A stretch of 52,826 bases of DNA from Nocardia veterana NBRC 100344. Lineage in GTDB: Bacteria; Actinomycetota; Actinomycetes; Mycobacteriales; Mycobacteriaceae. The stretch is taken from the NCBI RefSeq assembly GCF_000308855.1, contig NZ_BAGM01000203.1:1-52826 (forward strand), read 5' to 3'. Shown one piece after another: positions 1-7,614 of this stretch (its first letter is position 1; the number at the start of each line of letters is the position of its first letter). The notes below the pieces were generated by a model. The model saw only the letters and a program-made list of their open reading frames with translations. It searched no databases and was not told the origin of the DNA. The translations under genes were made by a program, and so were the position numbers.

Positions 1-308
1 GCCGATTCGGCCGGGGCCTGCTGCGCGGGCGCCTCCTGCGCCGGGGCCGGCGTGGATGCGGGCGCCTCGCCCGCGTCGCCGATCACGCCCAGTTCGCCGC
101 CGACCTCGACGACGTCGTCCTCCTGGGCCACGATCTTGGTGAGCACACCGGCTGCGGGGGACGGGATTTCGGTGTCGACCTTGTCGGTGGACACTTCGAG
201 CAGGGGCTCGTCGACCTCGACCGTGTCTCCTTCCTGCTTCAGCCACCTGGTCACAGTGCCCTCGGTGACGCTCTCACCAAGAGCTGGCATCTGGACGGAG
301 AAGGCCAT
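1..308 (-). CDS. sucB: 2-oxoglutarate dehydrogenase E2 / dihydrolipoamide acyltransferase, N-terminal part
   Basis: This is the 5' end of a gene that runs off the left edge; about 102 residues are visible. The protein starts MAFSVQMPALGESVTEGTVT and contains the lipoyl-attachment motif VSTDKVDTEIPSPAAG near residues 40-55, where the lysine carries lipoate. After the lipoyl domain comes an Ala/Pro/Glu-rich linker, which is the usual swinging arm before a second lipoyl or subunit-binding domain. In the E2 core such proteins transfer the acyl group from E1 to CoA. The start is supported by an AGAGGAG-like ribosome site just upstream. The acyltransferase core is outside the window, so succinyl- versus acetyl-transfer cannot be decided here. 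Confidence 0.95.
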   Translation of the reverse strand, partial: MAFSVQMPALGESVTEGTVTRWLKQEGDTVEVDEPLLEVSTDKVDTEIPSPAAGVLTKIVAQEDDVVEVGGELGVIGDAGEAPASTPAPAQEAPAQQAPAES

Positions 309-713
309 GTCCGTTGACTCCTCTAACTGCTCGACGGGTTCACAACAGTTCGTCTCTCGGCGGGGGAACGCCGCGGGTCGCGGCGAGCACCCGATTGCCA
401 CCGAACATTCCTGTGGCACCGGAGATCCGTGCGGTTCTTGTTCCGGTTCTCCATCCTTGCACTCGCCGTTGCGATACGTACCACAGGGCGGGCCGTCCGC
501 GGCGCCGTGGCGATTTCACAGCATCGTTCCGACGGCGGAGAGCTGCCTCGATAACGATCTCGGCTATCGGCGTGTCTGGTTCGACACTCCGCGCCGAACG
601 AGCGGGTGCGGAGCGCCTCGGTCCCCGAAGCTGGGCATCCGCCCGAAATGCCCGACAGCTGGCACTATCGATACGTCGGGAGTGCGCACACCCGACATCC
701 GGACAGGAGGTAG
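309..713. other. intergenic region between sucB and the small conserved gene
   Basis: About 400 bp lie between the divergent sucB start and the next gene. Open frames exist here on both strands but are low-complexity Arg/Ser/Ala-rich translations of GC-rich DNA with no recognisable domain or ribosome site. The region must hold the sucB promoter. I see no clear -35/-10 pair, RNA gene or repeat. Confidence 0.4.
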
Positions 714-719
714 GTGGCC

Positions 720-1070
720 GTGGGGTTGCTCGATCGTTTCCGCGGCGGCCGCCCGGGCAGGCGCGCCGACGCCGCCGATATCGGTTATCTGGCCGAGTGG
801 ACGCGCTCGCACGTCGGCGTGGAAGCGTATATCGAACCCAAAACGACAGTGACCGATGTCACAGCGGTTCTTATCGCCGCCGATGGGGAATGGACCCGCC
901 GGGTCGTGGGTGAACGCGGCGCGCGGCAATTGTCGAGCCGACTCGGTATCCCGGTGTACGACGTCGGCCGCACCGGCTATCCGCAACGCATGCGCGACTA
1001 CGACGCGCGTAAGCGCATCGAGCGTAAGCGTGCGCTGGAAGCGGAGTTGCGCGACCTCTCACCGGAGTAG
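720..1070 (+). CDS. small conserved actinobacterial protein of unknown function
   Basis: The product is 116-118 residues, soluble, and basic at the C-terminus (RKRIERKRALEAELRDL). I do not recognise a catalytic motif; similar small proteins are found beside sucB/pepA in actinomycetes. The start is chosen from the ribosome site AGGAGG at 705-710. GTG at 720 lies 9 nt downstream of it, whereas the in-frame GTG at 714 is only 3 nt away. The 720 start gives MGLLDRFRGG and the 714 start would add two residues. Its own strand and spacing suggest a monocistronic gene convergent with pepA. Confidence 0.7.
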   Translation: MGLLDRFRGGRPGRRADAADIGYLAEWTRSHVGVEAYIEPKTTVTDVTAVLIAADGEWTRRVVGERGARQLSSRLGIPVYDVGRTGYPQRMRDYDARKRIERKRALEAELRDLSPE

Positions 1071-1164
1071 GCGGCAGCCGCCACTGCCTCGGGCGCCGTG
1101 GGGATCGGACGCTCCGGCCGGCCGCGCGGGTCGCGGCCGGTCGGAGCGAATCCTGTTGCGCTGC

Positions 1165-2673
1165 TTACTCGCCCGCGATGTCGGTGAGCACCGCGACCAG
1201 CGTCCGCACCGGAACGCCGGTGCCGCCCTTGCCGATGTAGCCGAACGGGCCACCGGTGTTGTAGGCCGGGCCCGCGACATCCAGGTGCGCCCACTGCACC
1301 CCCTCGGGCACGAACTCCTTGAGGTAGGTGCCCGCGACGAGCATGCCGCCCCAGCGGTGCGGGGACACGTTGGCCATATCGGCGACCTTCGAGTTCAGAT
1401 CCGCGCGCAGTTCGCTGGGCAGCGGCATCGGCCAGCCGTTCTCGCCGACCTCTTGCGAGATCCGGGCGACCCGGTCGCGGAACTCCTCGGTACCCATCAC
1501 GCCGGGGGTCCGCGTGCCCAGTGCCACCATCTGGGCGCCGGTCAGCGTCGCGACGTCGATCAGATAGTCCGGCTCGTCCTCGCCGGCGCGCACGATGGCG
1601 TCGGCCAGAATCAGGCGGCCTTCGGCGTCGGTGTTGATGACCTCGATGGTCGTGCCGCCGTACTGGGTCAGCACGTCACCGGGCCGCTGCGCCGTCGCCG
1701 ACGGCATGTTCTCCGCCATCGGAACGGTGGCGACGACCGTGATCGGCAGGCCGAGCCGGGCCGCCACCAGCGTGGTCGCGATGACCGCCGCGGCGCCACC
1801 CATATCGGAGGTCATGTTCTCCATATTCGCCGCCGGCTTGATCGAGATGCCGCCGGTGTCGAAGGTGATGCCCTTACCGATCAGGGCGACCTTCTTCTCA
1901 CCGCCGGCGTACGTGATGCGGATCAGTCGCGGCGGCCGCGAGGACCCCTGCCCGACGCCGATGATGCCGCCGAAGCCGGCCTCGGCGAGTTGCTTCTCGT
2001 CGAGGATTTCCACCTCGAGCCCGGCCGCACGAGCCAGTTCGGCTGCGCGGTCCGCGAATTCGGCCGGGTACAGCGCGTTCGGGGGAGTGTTGACGAAATC
2101 GCGTGCGGTGGCGACCGCTTCGGCGACGGCCTGTGCGCGAAACAGTTCCTCCTCGCCCACATCGGGGGACGGGACCAGGAATTCGACCCGCTGCACCGGC
2201 TGGTCACCGGGCTTCGGCGCGGACTTGTCGGATTTGAAGGCGGTGAAGGTGTACGCGCCCAGATAGAAGCCTTCGGCGGCGGCGCCCAGATCGAGTCCGG
2301 ACAGCGTCGTGACCGCGGTGCCCGAACCGGCGAGCGAGCGGGCGGCGGCACCTGCGGATTTGCGGATCTGTTCCGGATCGAGTGCGTCCGGAGCGCCCAG
2401 GCCGACCGCGAGCACACTCGTCGCGCCCAGCCCGTCCGGCGCGGGGATCCGGGTCAGCTCCTCGGCCTTGCCCTTGGCCCCCACGGCCAGCAGCGCCGCC
2501 AGCAACCGATCACGGGTGTCGCTGTCGAGCACTCCGTCGAAGATGTCGGCAGCGGCGATCTCCGGCCCGTCGTCGGTGGACAGAAGTCCGATCACGAGGA
2601 CATCGGTGTCGGGGCCGATGCTCTCGGTACGTGCCAGTTCCGGGCCGAGTGAACGATCTGCAACAGCTGTCAT
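1165..2673 (-). CDS. pepA: leucyl aminopeptidase (M17 family)
   Basis: This 502-residue cytosolic metallo-exopeptidase removes N-terminal residues from peptides. The C-terminal catalytic domain shows the M17 signatures: IGKGITFDTGGISIKP with the conserved Lys and Asp metal ligands, NMTSDMGGAAAV, and the family hallmark NTDAEGRLILADA with Asp and Glu ligands and the catalytic Arg. The N-terminal ~170 residues form the usual regulatory/hexamerisation domain. The length matches mycobacterial PepB/PepA. ATG at 2673 is the first good start. In mycobacteria the same gene also lies close to dlaT/sucB, which supports the assignment. Confidence 0.97.
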   Translation of the reverse strand: MTAVADRSLGPELARTESIGPDTDVLVIGLLSTDDGPEIAAADIFDGVLDSDTRDRLLAALLAVGAKGKAEELTRIPAPDGLGATSVLAVGLGAPDALDPEQIRKSAGAAARSLAGSGTAVTTLSGLDLGAAAEGFYLGAYTFTAFKSDKSAPKPGDQPVQRVEFLVPSPDVGEEELFRAQAVAEAVATARDFVNTPPNALYPAEFADRAAELARAAGLEVEILDEKQLAEAGFGGIIGVGQGSSRPPRLIRITYAGGEKKVALIGKGITFDTGGISIKPAANMENMTSDMGGAAAVIATTLVAARLGLPITVVATVPMAENMPSATAQRPGDVLTQYGGTTIEVINTDAEGRLILADAIVRAGEDEPDYLIDVATLTGAQMVALGTRTPGVMGTEEFRDRVARISQEVGENGWPMPLPSELRADLNSKVADMANVSPHRWGGMLVAGTYLKEFVPEGVQWAHLDVAGPAYNTGGPFGYIGKGGTGVPVRTLVAVLTDIAGE

Positions 2674-2789
2674 GCGCCCAGGTTACTGGGTGCAGCCGCG
2701 GTCCTTCCCGGGTGCTCGCGGCGCGGGACGGGACCGTCCGGTGCGGTGCCGCGCCGGCGCGTCCGGTGGGCGGCGGCCCGCCGATCCGG

Positions 2790-3452
2790 CTACTCCTCGT
2801 CGGTCTGCGCGGACAGCGGCACGCCGGTGTGGAAGAACCGGATCAGGCGTCCGATGCGGACGCAATGTGCCGCACAGCGCTCGAAATGGTGTGCCAGCAG
2901 CGCTGTTTCGACGGCCATCGCATTGCCGTACTCCCAGTCCGGCTCGGCGACCGCGCGTAGCAGCTGCTGGTGGATCCGATCGACCGCCGGGTCCGGCGGG
3001 ATCAGGGTGGTATCGGGTTGCACCTGCTGTGCGGTGATCACGGCGATGGCGGCGCCGGTGAGGCCGACGAGGGCGGCGGCCATCGCCGACAGCTGCCGGG
3101 TGATCGCGGCCGGTGCCACCGGGTCGGGGAACTTGCGCACCACACCGTCGGCGACCCGGCTCAGTCCGCCCGCGATGCCCGACAGATCTTCCGCGATCTG
3201 GATGGCGGTCACCACATTTCGCAGATCGCGGGCGACCGGTGCCTCCAAGGCGAGCAGGATCACCGACCGGTCCTCACATCTGGCATGCTCGGCCTGGATC
3301 TGTTCCTCGAGTGCGAAGACCTCGTAGGCGGCGGTCAGATCGGCGTTCTCGATCGCCACCGCGGCCCGCTCGGCCGCCTCGTGTGCCAGCTGCGCCATAT
3401 GGGCGAGCTCATCGGTGAGCGCCGCGAGCTCGGAGGAGAATTTCGTTCGCAC
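2790..3452 (-). CDS. PhoU-like phosphate-signalling protein
   Basis: A 220-residue all-helical protein. It starts VRTKFSSELAALTDELAHM and has two PhoU-type three-helix repeats, with acidic clusters such as EDLSGIAGGLSRV that in the family coordinate metal clusters. PhoU proteins dampen signalling between Pst transporters and the two-component phosphate sensor. No pst genes are nearby, so this is an orphan copy. GTG at 3452 is chosen because the PhoU homology begins there; the frame is open far upstream, but that stretch is non-homologous and antisense to the divergent parA-like gene. The ribosome site is weak. About 160 bp separate it from the divergent ATPase gene. Confidence 0.85.
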   Translation of the reverse strand: MRTKFSSELAALTDELAHMAQLAHEAAERAAVAIENADLTAAYEVFALEEQIQAEHARCEDRSVILLALEAPVARDLRNVVTAIQIAEDLSGIAGGLSRVADGVVRKFPDPVAPAAITRQLSAMAAALVGLTGAAIAVITAQQVQPDTTLIPPDPAVDRIHQQLLRAVAEPDWEYGNAMAVETALLAHHFERCAAHCVRIGRLIRFFHTGVPLSAQTDEE

Positions 3453-3614
3453 CCTGGTATCTTCGCCGCCCGGCCCGCCGAACGTGCAATATCGCAGGAA
3501 AACTCGTCCGATATCCGGCCGGCCCGGTGGTGTCGTGCAGTCCCACACCGAGTGTCGATCACTAGTCTGTACCGAACCGTGCCGACGGTTGTGCGATTGG
3601 AGGGTCTCGGGCTG

Positions 3615-4670
3615 GTGGAGTTGCGAAGCGAGGCACTGTCCGAACAGCGCACGAGTCCGGCGGCGGGCTCGCTCGGCGCGGCGCGGCCGCTGATCTCCGA
3701 TGCCGCTGCGGCCGAGGACGATGGTTTCGACTGGCTGGGCCGGGCCCGTGCCGGACGCGTACTGCACTTGGAACGGCCGCAACGGATCTGGGAGCGAGAT
3801 CGGACGCCCGGCCGCTCGCGTCCGTATGTGGTGGCCACCTTCAACCTGAAGGGGGGTGTCGGAAAGACGACCACCACGGCGGCCCTGGCCGAGATTCTGT
3901 CGGCGGAGTTCGACAAGCGCGTGCTGCTGATCGATCTGGATCCGCAGGCGAATCTCACGGCCATGATGGTCGGCGAAAACCGGGCCGTGGAACTGGATTC
4001 CGTCGACCGCACGCTCGCCGCCATCTTCGCTGCCGCGCTGGCCGGTGCGCCCGCACCCGATGTGCGGGCGCTGATCCAGCGGGAGGTGTCGGCCATGCGC
4101 ACGGTGACCACGGTCGATCTGCTGCCCGCCTCCCCGAAACTGATTGCGCTGCAGGACGAGATGCCGTCGCTGCGGCACTGTGAGCCGACCGCGGTCCTGG
4201 CCGAGGCGTTGTCGGGCGTGCTCGCGGACTACGACTACGTGTTCGTCGACTGTCCGCCGAATCTGGGCCCGATCACCCAGAACGGATTACGACTGTCCGA
4301 TGGGTACGTCATCCCGACCATCCCGGACATCATGTCCACCTACGGTATTCCGCCGGTGCAGGCGCATCTGCGCCACCTCGCCGCGCGGTGGGGCGCGCCG
4401 CTGGAGGAACTCGGCGTCGTGGTGACCAAATATCGGCGCTCGTCGGCGGTGCACCGCAGCACGCTGGAGATTCTGCAGGCGAATCGCACGCTGCCGCGCC
4501 TGTTCCCGACCCGTATCCCGGATTCCAACCAGATCGCCGCCGCGGCCGCCTTCACCGATTTCGGCAGTCTGCGCCGGAAGTACGGCACGGGCGGGCAGTT
4601 CCTGGCGCTGCGGGAATTGACCGCGGATTTCCTCGCCACCACCCGCATCACGCTGGCCTGGGGTCGTTGA
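3615..4670 (+). CDS. ParA/Soj-family ATPase, orphan
   Basis: This 351-residue protein has a deviant Walker A motif, KGGVGKTTTT, at about residues 79-88, preceded by VVATFNL. It also has DLDPQANLTAMM (Walker A') and YVFVDCPPNLGPITQNGL (Walker B region), which define the ParA/MinD group of ATP-dependent DNA or cargo positioners. It carries an unusual ~70-residue N-terminal extension rich in Arg and Ala. No parB or parS-like repeat is adjacent, so the partner is unknown. GTG at 3615 is preferred because GGAGGG at 3599-3604 precedes it; GTG at 3591 is an alternative adding eight residues. Confidence 0.85.
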   Translation: MELRSEALSEQRTSPAAGSLGAARPLISDAAAAEDDGFDWLGRARAGRVLHLERPQRIWERDRTPGRSRPYVVATFNLKGGVGKTTTTAALAEILSAEFDKRVLLIDLDPQANLTAMMVGENRAVELDSVDRTLAAIFAAALAGAPAPDVRALIQREVSAMRTVTTVDLLPASPKLIALQDEMPSLRHCEPTAVLAEALSGVLADYDYVFVDCPPNLGPITQNGLRLSDGYVIPTIPDIMSTYGIPPVQAHLRHLAARWGAPLEELGVVVTKYRRSSAVHRSTLEILQANRTLPRLFPTRIPDSNQIAAAAAFTDFGSLRRKYGTGGQFLALRELTADFLATTRITLAWGR

Positions 4671-4696
4671 GCAGACGAGCCGATAATGCCCATGAT

Positions 4697-4742
4697 GTCA
4701 ACTTTGCATTGACGAGTCGATAGTTGTCAACCAGTGGTTGAC
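4697..4742. promoter_or_regulatory. tandem palindromic operator, two GTCAA-N7-TTGAC sites
   Basis: Two inverted repeats with identical geometry lie directly upstream of the methyltransferase gene. The first is GTCAA (4697-4701) and TTGAC (4709-4713). The second is GTCAACC (4726-4732) and GGTTGAC (4736-4742), a perfect 17-bp palindrome with a 3-nt centre. The centres are 29 bp apart. The layout is typical of dimeric TetR- or MarR-type repressor sites; no such regulator is encoded next to it. Confidence 0.6.
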
Positions 4743-4766
4743 GATACGGTGTGTCGGTTCTACCGT
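4738..4766 (+). promoter_or_regulatory. predicted promoter for the methyltransferase, leaderless
   Basis: TTGACG at 4738-4743 and TACCGT at 4761-4766 are separated by 17 nt. This puts the expected transcription start at or next to the ATG at 4773, so the mRNA is probably leaderless. The -35 element is part of the right arm of the second operator, so repressor binding would block polymerase. Confidence 0.5.
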
Positions 4767-4772
4767 GGGCGC

Positions 4773-5597
4773 ATGGCTTCCTCCGAACCGTCTCCCCGGA
4801 TCGTCACCCCCGAACAGCGCCGCGCGACCGGAGCGTCCTTCGGCGTCGATGCCGCCCGTTACGACCGCACTCGCCCGCGTTACCCGCAGGCCATGATCGA
4901 CCGGATCGTGGCGGCGAGTCCGGGGCCGGCGTTCCTGAACGTCGGCTGCGGCACCGGGATCGAGGCGCGGCAGTTCCGGGCGGCCGGCTGCGCCGTGCTC
5001 GGGGTCGAACCCGACGTGCGAATGGCCGACTTCGCGCGTCGCGACGGGGTCGACGTCGAGGTGGCGCGGTTCGAGGAGTGGGATACGGCGGGCCGCCGCT
5101 TCGATGCGGTGGTGTCCGGGACGGCCTGGCATTGGCTGGATCCCGCGGCCGGCGCCGCGAAGGCCGCCGAGTCCTTGCGTCCGGGCGGACGATTGGCGCT
5201 GTTCTGGCATGTCTTTCATCTGCCGCCCGCCGTGGTCGCGGCCTTCGCGGAGGTCTACAACCGGCTGCTGCCGGATTCGCCGTTCCGCGTACCCGCCGGC
5301 GCCGTGCAGGCAATGGAACATTACGAGCCGATATTCACCAACTCGGGCAACGGGATTCGGGACACCGGCGAGTTCGGGGCGGTGCAGCGGTGGCACTACG
5401 ACTGGGAGCATCGCTACACCCGCGCCGAGTGGCTGGATCAGATGCCCACGCAGGGCACGTTGACCCAGGCTCCGGTGGAGATCGTCGCCGAGGTCCTCGC
5501 CGGTGTCGGCGCCGCCATCGACGAGATGGGCGGGAGTTTCACGATGCCGTACACCACCGTCGTCGTCACGGCCGCCCGGGAACCGGCCGCGCTATGA
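4773..5597 (+). CDS. class I SAM-dependent methyltransferase
   Basis: A 274-residue Rossmann-fold methyltransferase. Motif I reads FLNVGCGTGIEARQF near residues 48-62, followed by the acidic end of strand two (VEPDVRMA) and the motif-IV region DAVVSGTAWHWLDP, typical of the small-molecule methyltransferase_11/25 group. The substrate is not predictable. ATG at 4773 is chosen because the reading frame upstream crosses the operator and promoter. There is no Shine-Dalgarno sequence, which fits leaderless translation. Regulation is probably by a repressor acting on the tandem palindromes just upstream. Confidence 0.88.
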   Translation: MASSEPSPRIVTPEQRRATGASFGVDAARYDRTRPRYPQAMIDRIVAASPGPAFLNVGCGTGIEARQFRAAGCAVLGVEPDVRMADFARRDGVDVEVARFEEWDTAGRRFDAVVSGTAWHWLDPAAGAAKAAESLRPGGRLALFWHVFHLPPAVVAAFAEVYNRLLPDSPFRVPAGAVQAMEHYEPIFTNSGNGIRDTGEFGAVQRWHYDWEHRYTRAEWLDQMPTQGTLTQAPVEIVAEVLAGVGAAIDEMGGSFTMPYTTVVVTAAREPAAL

Positions 5598-5688
5598 GGT
5601 AGCTCACATCACGATCGTCGGGGAACCACGACGGCCCGGGGACGTCCAAAGTCATGACGGACAACATCTTTCGAGACTAGGAATCGTC

Positions 5689-5979
5689 ATGAGACGTACC
5701 ACGGCTGCACTTCTCACCGCCGCCGCGATCGCCGGCTTCGGCCTGATGGCCGGGCAGGCGACGGCGGCTGCGTCGGCCCCCGCCCGGCATCAGGTGGTCG
5801 ATCCATCCGAGCGGAACGGCTGCCCGCCGCCGCCGACCGGTCCGGACGGTCGTCCGTTGCCGCCGCCGCGGGGACTGGACGGTAGACCGCTACCGCCGCC
5901 GACCGGCGCCGACGGCAAGCCGTGTCCGCCACCGCTGGGTCCCGACGGTCGGCCCTTGCCGCCGCCGCCCGGCGCCTGA
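5689..5979 (+). CDS. small secreted proline/glycine-rich repeat protein
   Basis: This 96-residue protein starts MRRTTAALLTAAAIAGFGLM, an N-terminal signal peptide probably cleaved after an Ala-rich ATAAASA stretch. The mature part consists of roughly four tandem copies of a 14-residue unit, GxDGRPLPPPxG. Two cysteines (in NGCPPPP and GKPCPPP) could form a disulfide. The function is unknown; Pro/Gly repeat proteins of this kind sit in or on the cell envelope. The GC skew of the repeats creates open frames on the opposite strand that are artefacts. Confidence 0.7.
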   Translation: MRRTTAALLTAAAIAGFGLMAGQATAAASAPARHQVVDPSERNGCPPPPTGPDGRPLPPPRGLDGRPLPPPTGADGKPCPPPLGPDGRPLPPPPGA

Positions 5980-5989
5980 TCGCGTGACC

Positions 5990-6034
5990 GCGCTGAGCCC
6001 ACGACGGTCGCCGCGCCCCTCGTGTGCTCAGCGC
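5990..6034. terminator. inverted repeat between convergent genes, possible terminator
   Basis: GCGCTGAGC (5990-5998) and GCTCAGCGC (6026-6034) are perfect 9-bp complementary arms around a 27-nt loop. They lie between the convergent repeat-protein and reductase genes. The long loop and the lack of a U-tract make it a weak terminator candidate. Confidence 0.3.
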
Positions 6035-6092
6035 CTGTCCACGTCGGCGGGGCGGTCCTGCCGGTGGACGGCGGCTGCGCCGTCGCCCGAGC

Positions 6093-6632
6093 CTATTCCG
6101 GACGCACGACAGCGAAACGCGCACAAGCGAATTCGCCGTTGCGGGCGAGTTCGGTGAGTTCGAGTTCGAGGCGCCGGGGCAGCAGTGGCTGTCCCGCCCC
6201 GATGGTGACCGGTGCGATGGAGACGGTCACCTCGTCGAGCAGACCGTGGTCGGCGAACTGACCGGCCAGATCGCCGCCACCGACGATCCAGATGCCCTTG
6301 TCGCCGGCGGCCGCCGCCATCTCCTTGTGTACGACGGTGACCGGTTCCTGGGTGAACCGCACGTCGGCGCCGTCGGTCCGGGCGGGGAACTGCCGGTGGG
6401 TGAAGACCCAGACCGGCATCGGATAGGGCCAGTCCATTTCCGGATGGTTGTCGAGGATCCACTGATATGTGCTGGCCCCCATGGCCATTGCGCCGATCTT
6501 GGCGATGAAACTGTCGTATCCCATCGGTCCGTCACTGTCGACTCGGCGCGTGAGCAGCCAGTCCAGTGAATGGTCCGGAGTCGCGATGAATCCGTCGAGG
6601 GTGGTGGCGGTGTAGTACACGGTCCGGGTCAT
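6093..6632 (-). CDS. dihydrofolate reductase-like / RibD C-terminal family reductase
   Basis: A 179-residue protein starting MTRTVYYTATTLDGFIATPD, the usual first strand of RibD_C/DHFR-like NADPH reductases. It has MGASTYQWIL and the nucleotide-binding segment GIWIVGGGDLAGQFADHGLLDE. The family includes riboflavin-pathway reductases and many uncharacterised actinobacterial paralogues that do not act on folate. ATG at 6632 has GGAGAGG upstream; ATG at 6638 would sit directly on that site. The stop of the AraC-type regulator lies 2 nt before this ATG, so the two are translationally coupled. Confidence 0.88.
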   Translation of the reverse strand: MTRTVYYTATTLDGFIATPDHSLDWLLTRRVDSDGPMGYDSFIAKIGAMAMGASTYQWILDNHPEMDWPYPMPVWVFTHRQFPARTDGADVRFTQEPVTVVHKEMAAAAGDKGIWIVGGGDLAGQFADHGLLDEVTVSIAPVTIGAGQPLLPRRLELELTELARNGEFACARFAVVRPE

Positions 6633-6634
6633 TC

Positions 6635-7552
6635 TCATCCTCTCCTGCGCAACCACATGATCGGGTCGCCCTGATCGTTTTCCGTTGTGCGGTCGGGTAG
6701 TTCGCTGCGGATCCATTGCCGGGCCAGCAGTCGCCGGTAGGCGGAGTAGGTCAGCACGTGCGCGACGACCGAGCCGAGGACGAAACTCTCCGGCGGCTCG
6801 CACAGCGCGTCGATGAGAGTGTCGTCCCAGCCACCACGCCGATCGATCTCGCGGACCGTATCGAGCCACCGCGGGGCGACATCGTCGAGCCGGCGGACCA
6901 GTTCGGGCAGGTCGTCGCCGCCGCGCTCGGGTTGATCGGCGCCGTCGATGGAGGCCAGCCAGACCTCCTTGGTCCAGATCACCAGATCGAGGACGGTCGC
7001 GATCGAGGCGTCCGGCCCGTCCCAGGACAGGACGGCGCGGGTGTCGCGCTGCCGTCGATACTGTGCCTCGTCGAGGTCCTCGGCCATTTCCAGCAATTCG
7101 CGGGTGTCGGCCACATCGTGGTGCAGCAGTAGCGATGTCGGATCCATATCGTGCCTACCTCTCGGTTCCCCCTCCACCCACAGCGACATGGGCGGATGGA
7201 AGTGGATTCCGTTCACGGCCGGTAACCACCGCGGCCGGGCCTGCGCGGGTGTGGCGCTCGGCGGATGTCCGAAGGCCCGGCTGTAGGCGCGGCTGAACCC
7301 CTCCACCGAGTCGTAGCCGGCCGCGAACGCCACATCCGTGACGGCGGCGCCGCTTCCGAGCTGCCACGCGGCCCGCTCCAGTAGTACCCGCCGGCGCATC
7401 GCCACCGGCGACTCTCCGGTGCCGCGGGCGAACTGCCGGGAGAAGTGATACGGCGAGGCGAATGCTCCCCGTGCCATGTCGTGCAGTGTGGTGTTGTTCT
7501 CATCCAGTACGGAATCGAGCAGTTCTCGTAGTCGGTCGCGTCCGGTGGTCAC
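6635..7552 (-). CDS. AraC-family regulator with a C-terminal DinB-like domain
   Basis: A 305-residue protein. Residues ~1-105 are an AraC double helix-turn-helix (LHDMARGAFASPYHFSRQF and VTDVAFAAGYDSVEGFSRAY), placed at the N-terminus rather than the usual C-terminus. Residues ~135-290 look like a DinB/YfiT-type four-helix bundle (LLLHHDVADTRELLEMAEDL, HVLTYSAYRRLLARQWIRS). GTG at 7552 starts the HTH. The gene is upstream of, and overlaps the ribosome site of, the RibD-type reductase, so the pair is one transcript. The DinB-like part may sense a ligand or act as an enzyme. Confidence 0.85.
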   Translation of the reverse strand: MTTGRDRLRELLDSVLDENNTTLHDMARGAFASPYHFSRQFARGTGESPVAMRRRVLLERAAWQLGSGAAVTDVAFAAGYDSVEGFSRAYSRAFGHPPSATPAQARPRWLPAVNGIHFHPPMSLWVEGEPRGRHDMDPTSLLLHHDVADTRELLEMAEDLDEAQYRRQRDTRAVLSWDGPDASIATVLDLVIWTKEVWLASIDGADQPERGGDDLPELVRRLDDVAPRWLDTVREIDRRGGWDDTLIDALCEPPESFVLGSVVAHVLTYSAYRRLLARQWIRSELPDRTTENDQGDPIMWLRRRG

Positions 7553-7614
7553 GCGGTTCAGTCTGGTCCGCCGGAGCGGTGGCGCGCTTGACCGATCTTG
7601 CGCATGTCGGTTCG

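Noticed and set aside
856..2652. Long plus-strand open frame antisense to pepA
   Set aside because: It is the reverse of a gene with clear M17 motifs; the translation is Arg/Gly/Asp/Ala-rich without domains, as expected for GC-rich third-codon shadows.
5990..6034. Considered a strong intrinsic terminator
   Set aside because: Arms are perfect but the 27-nt loop and absence of a T-tract make termination doubtful; kept only as a low-confidence feature.
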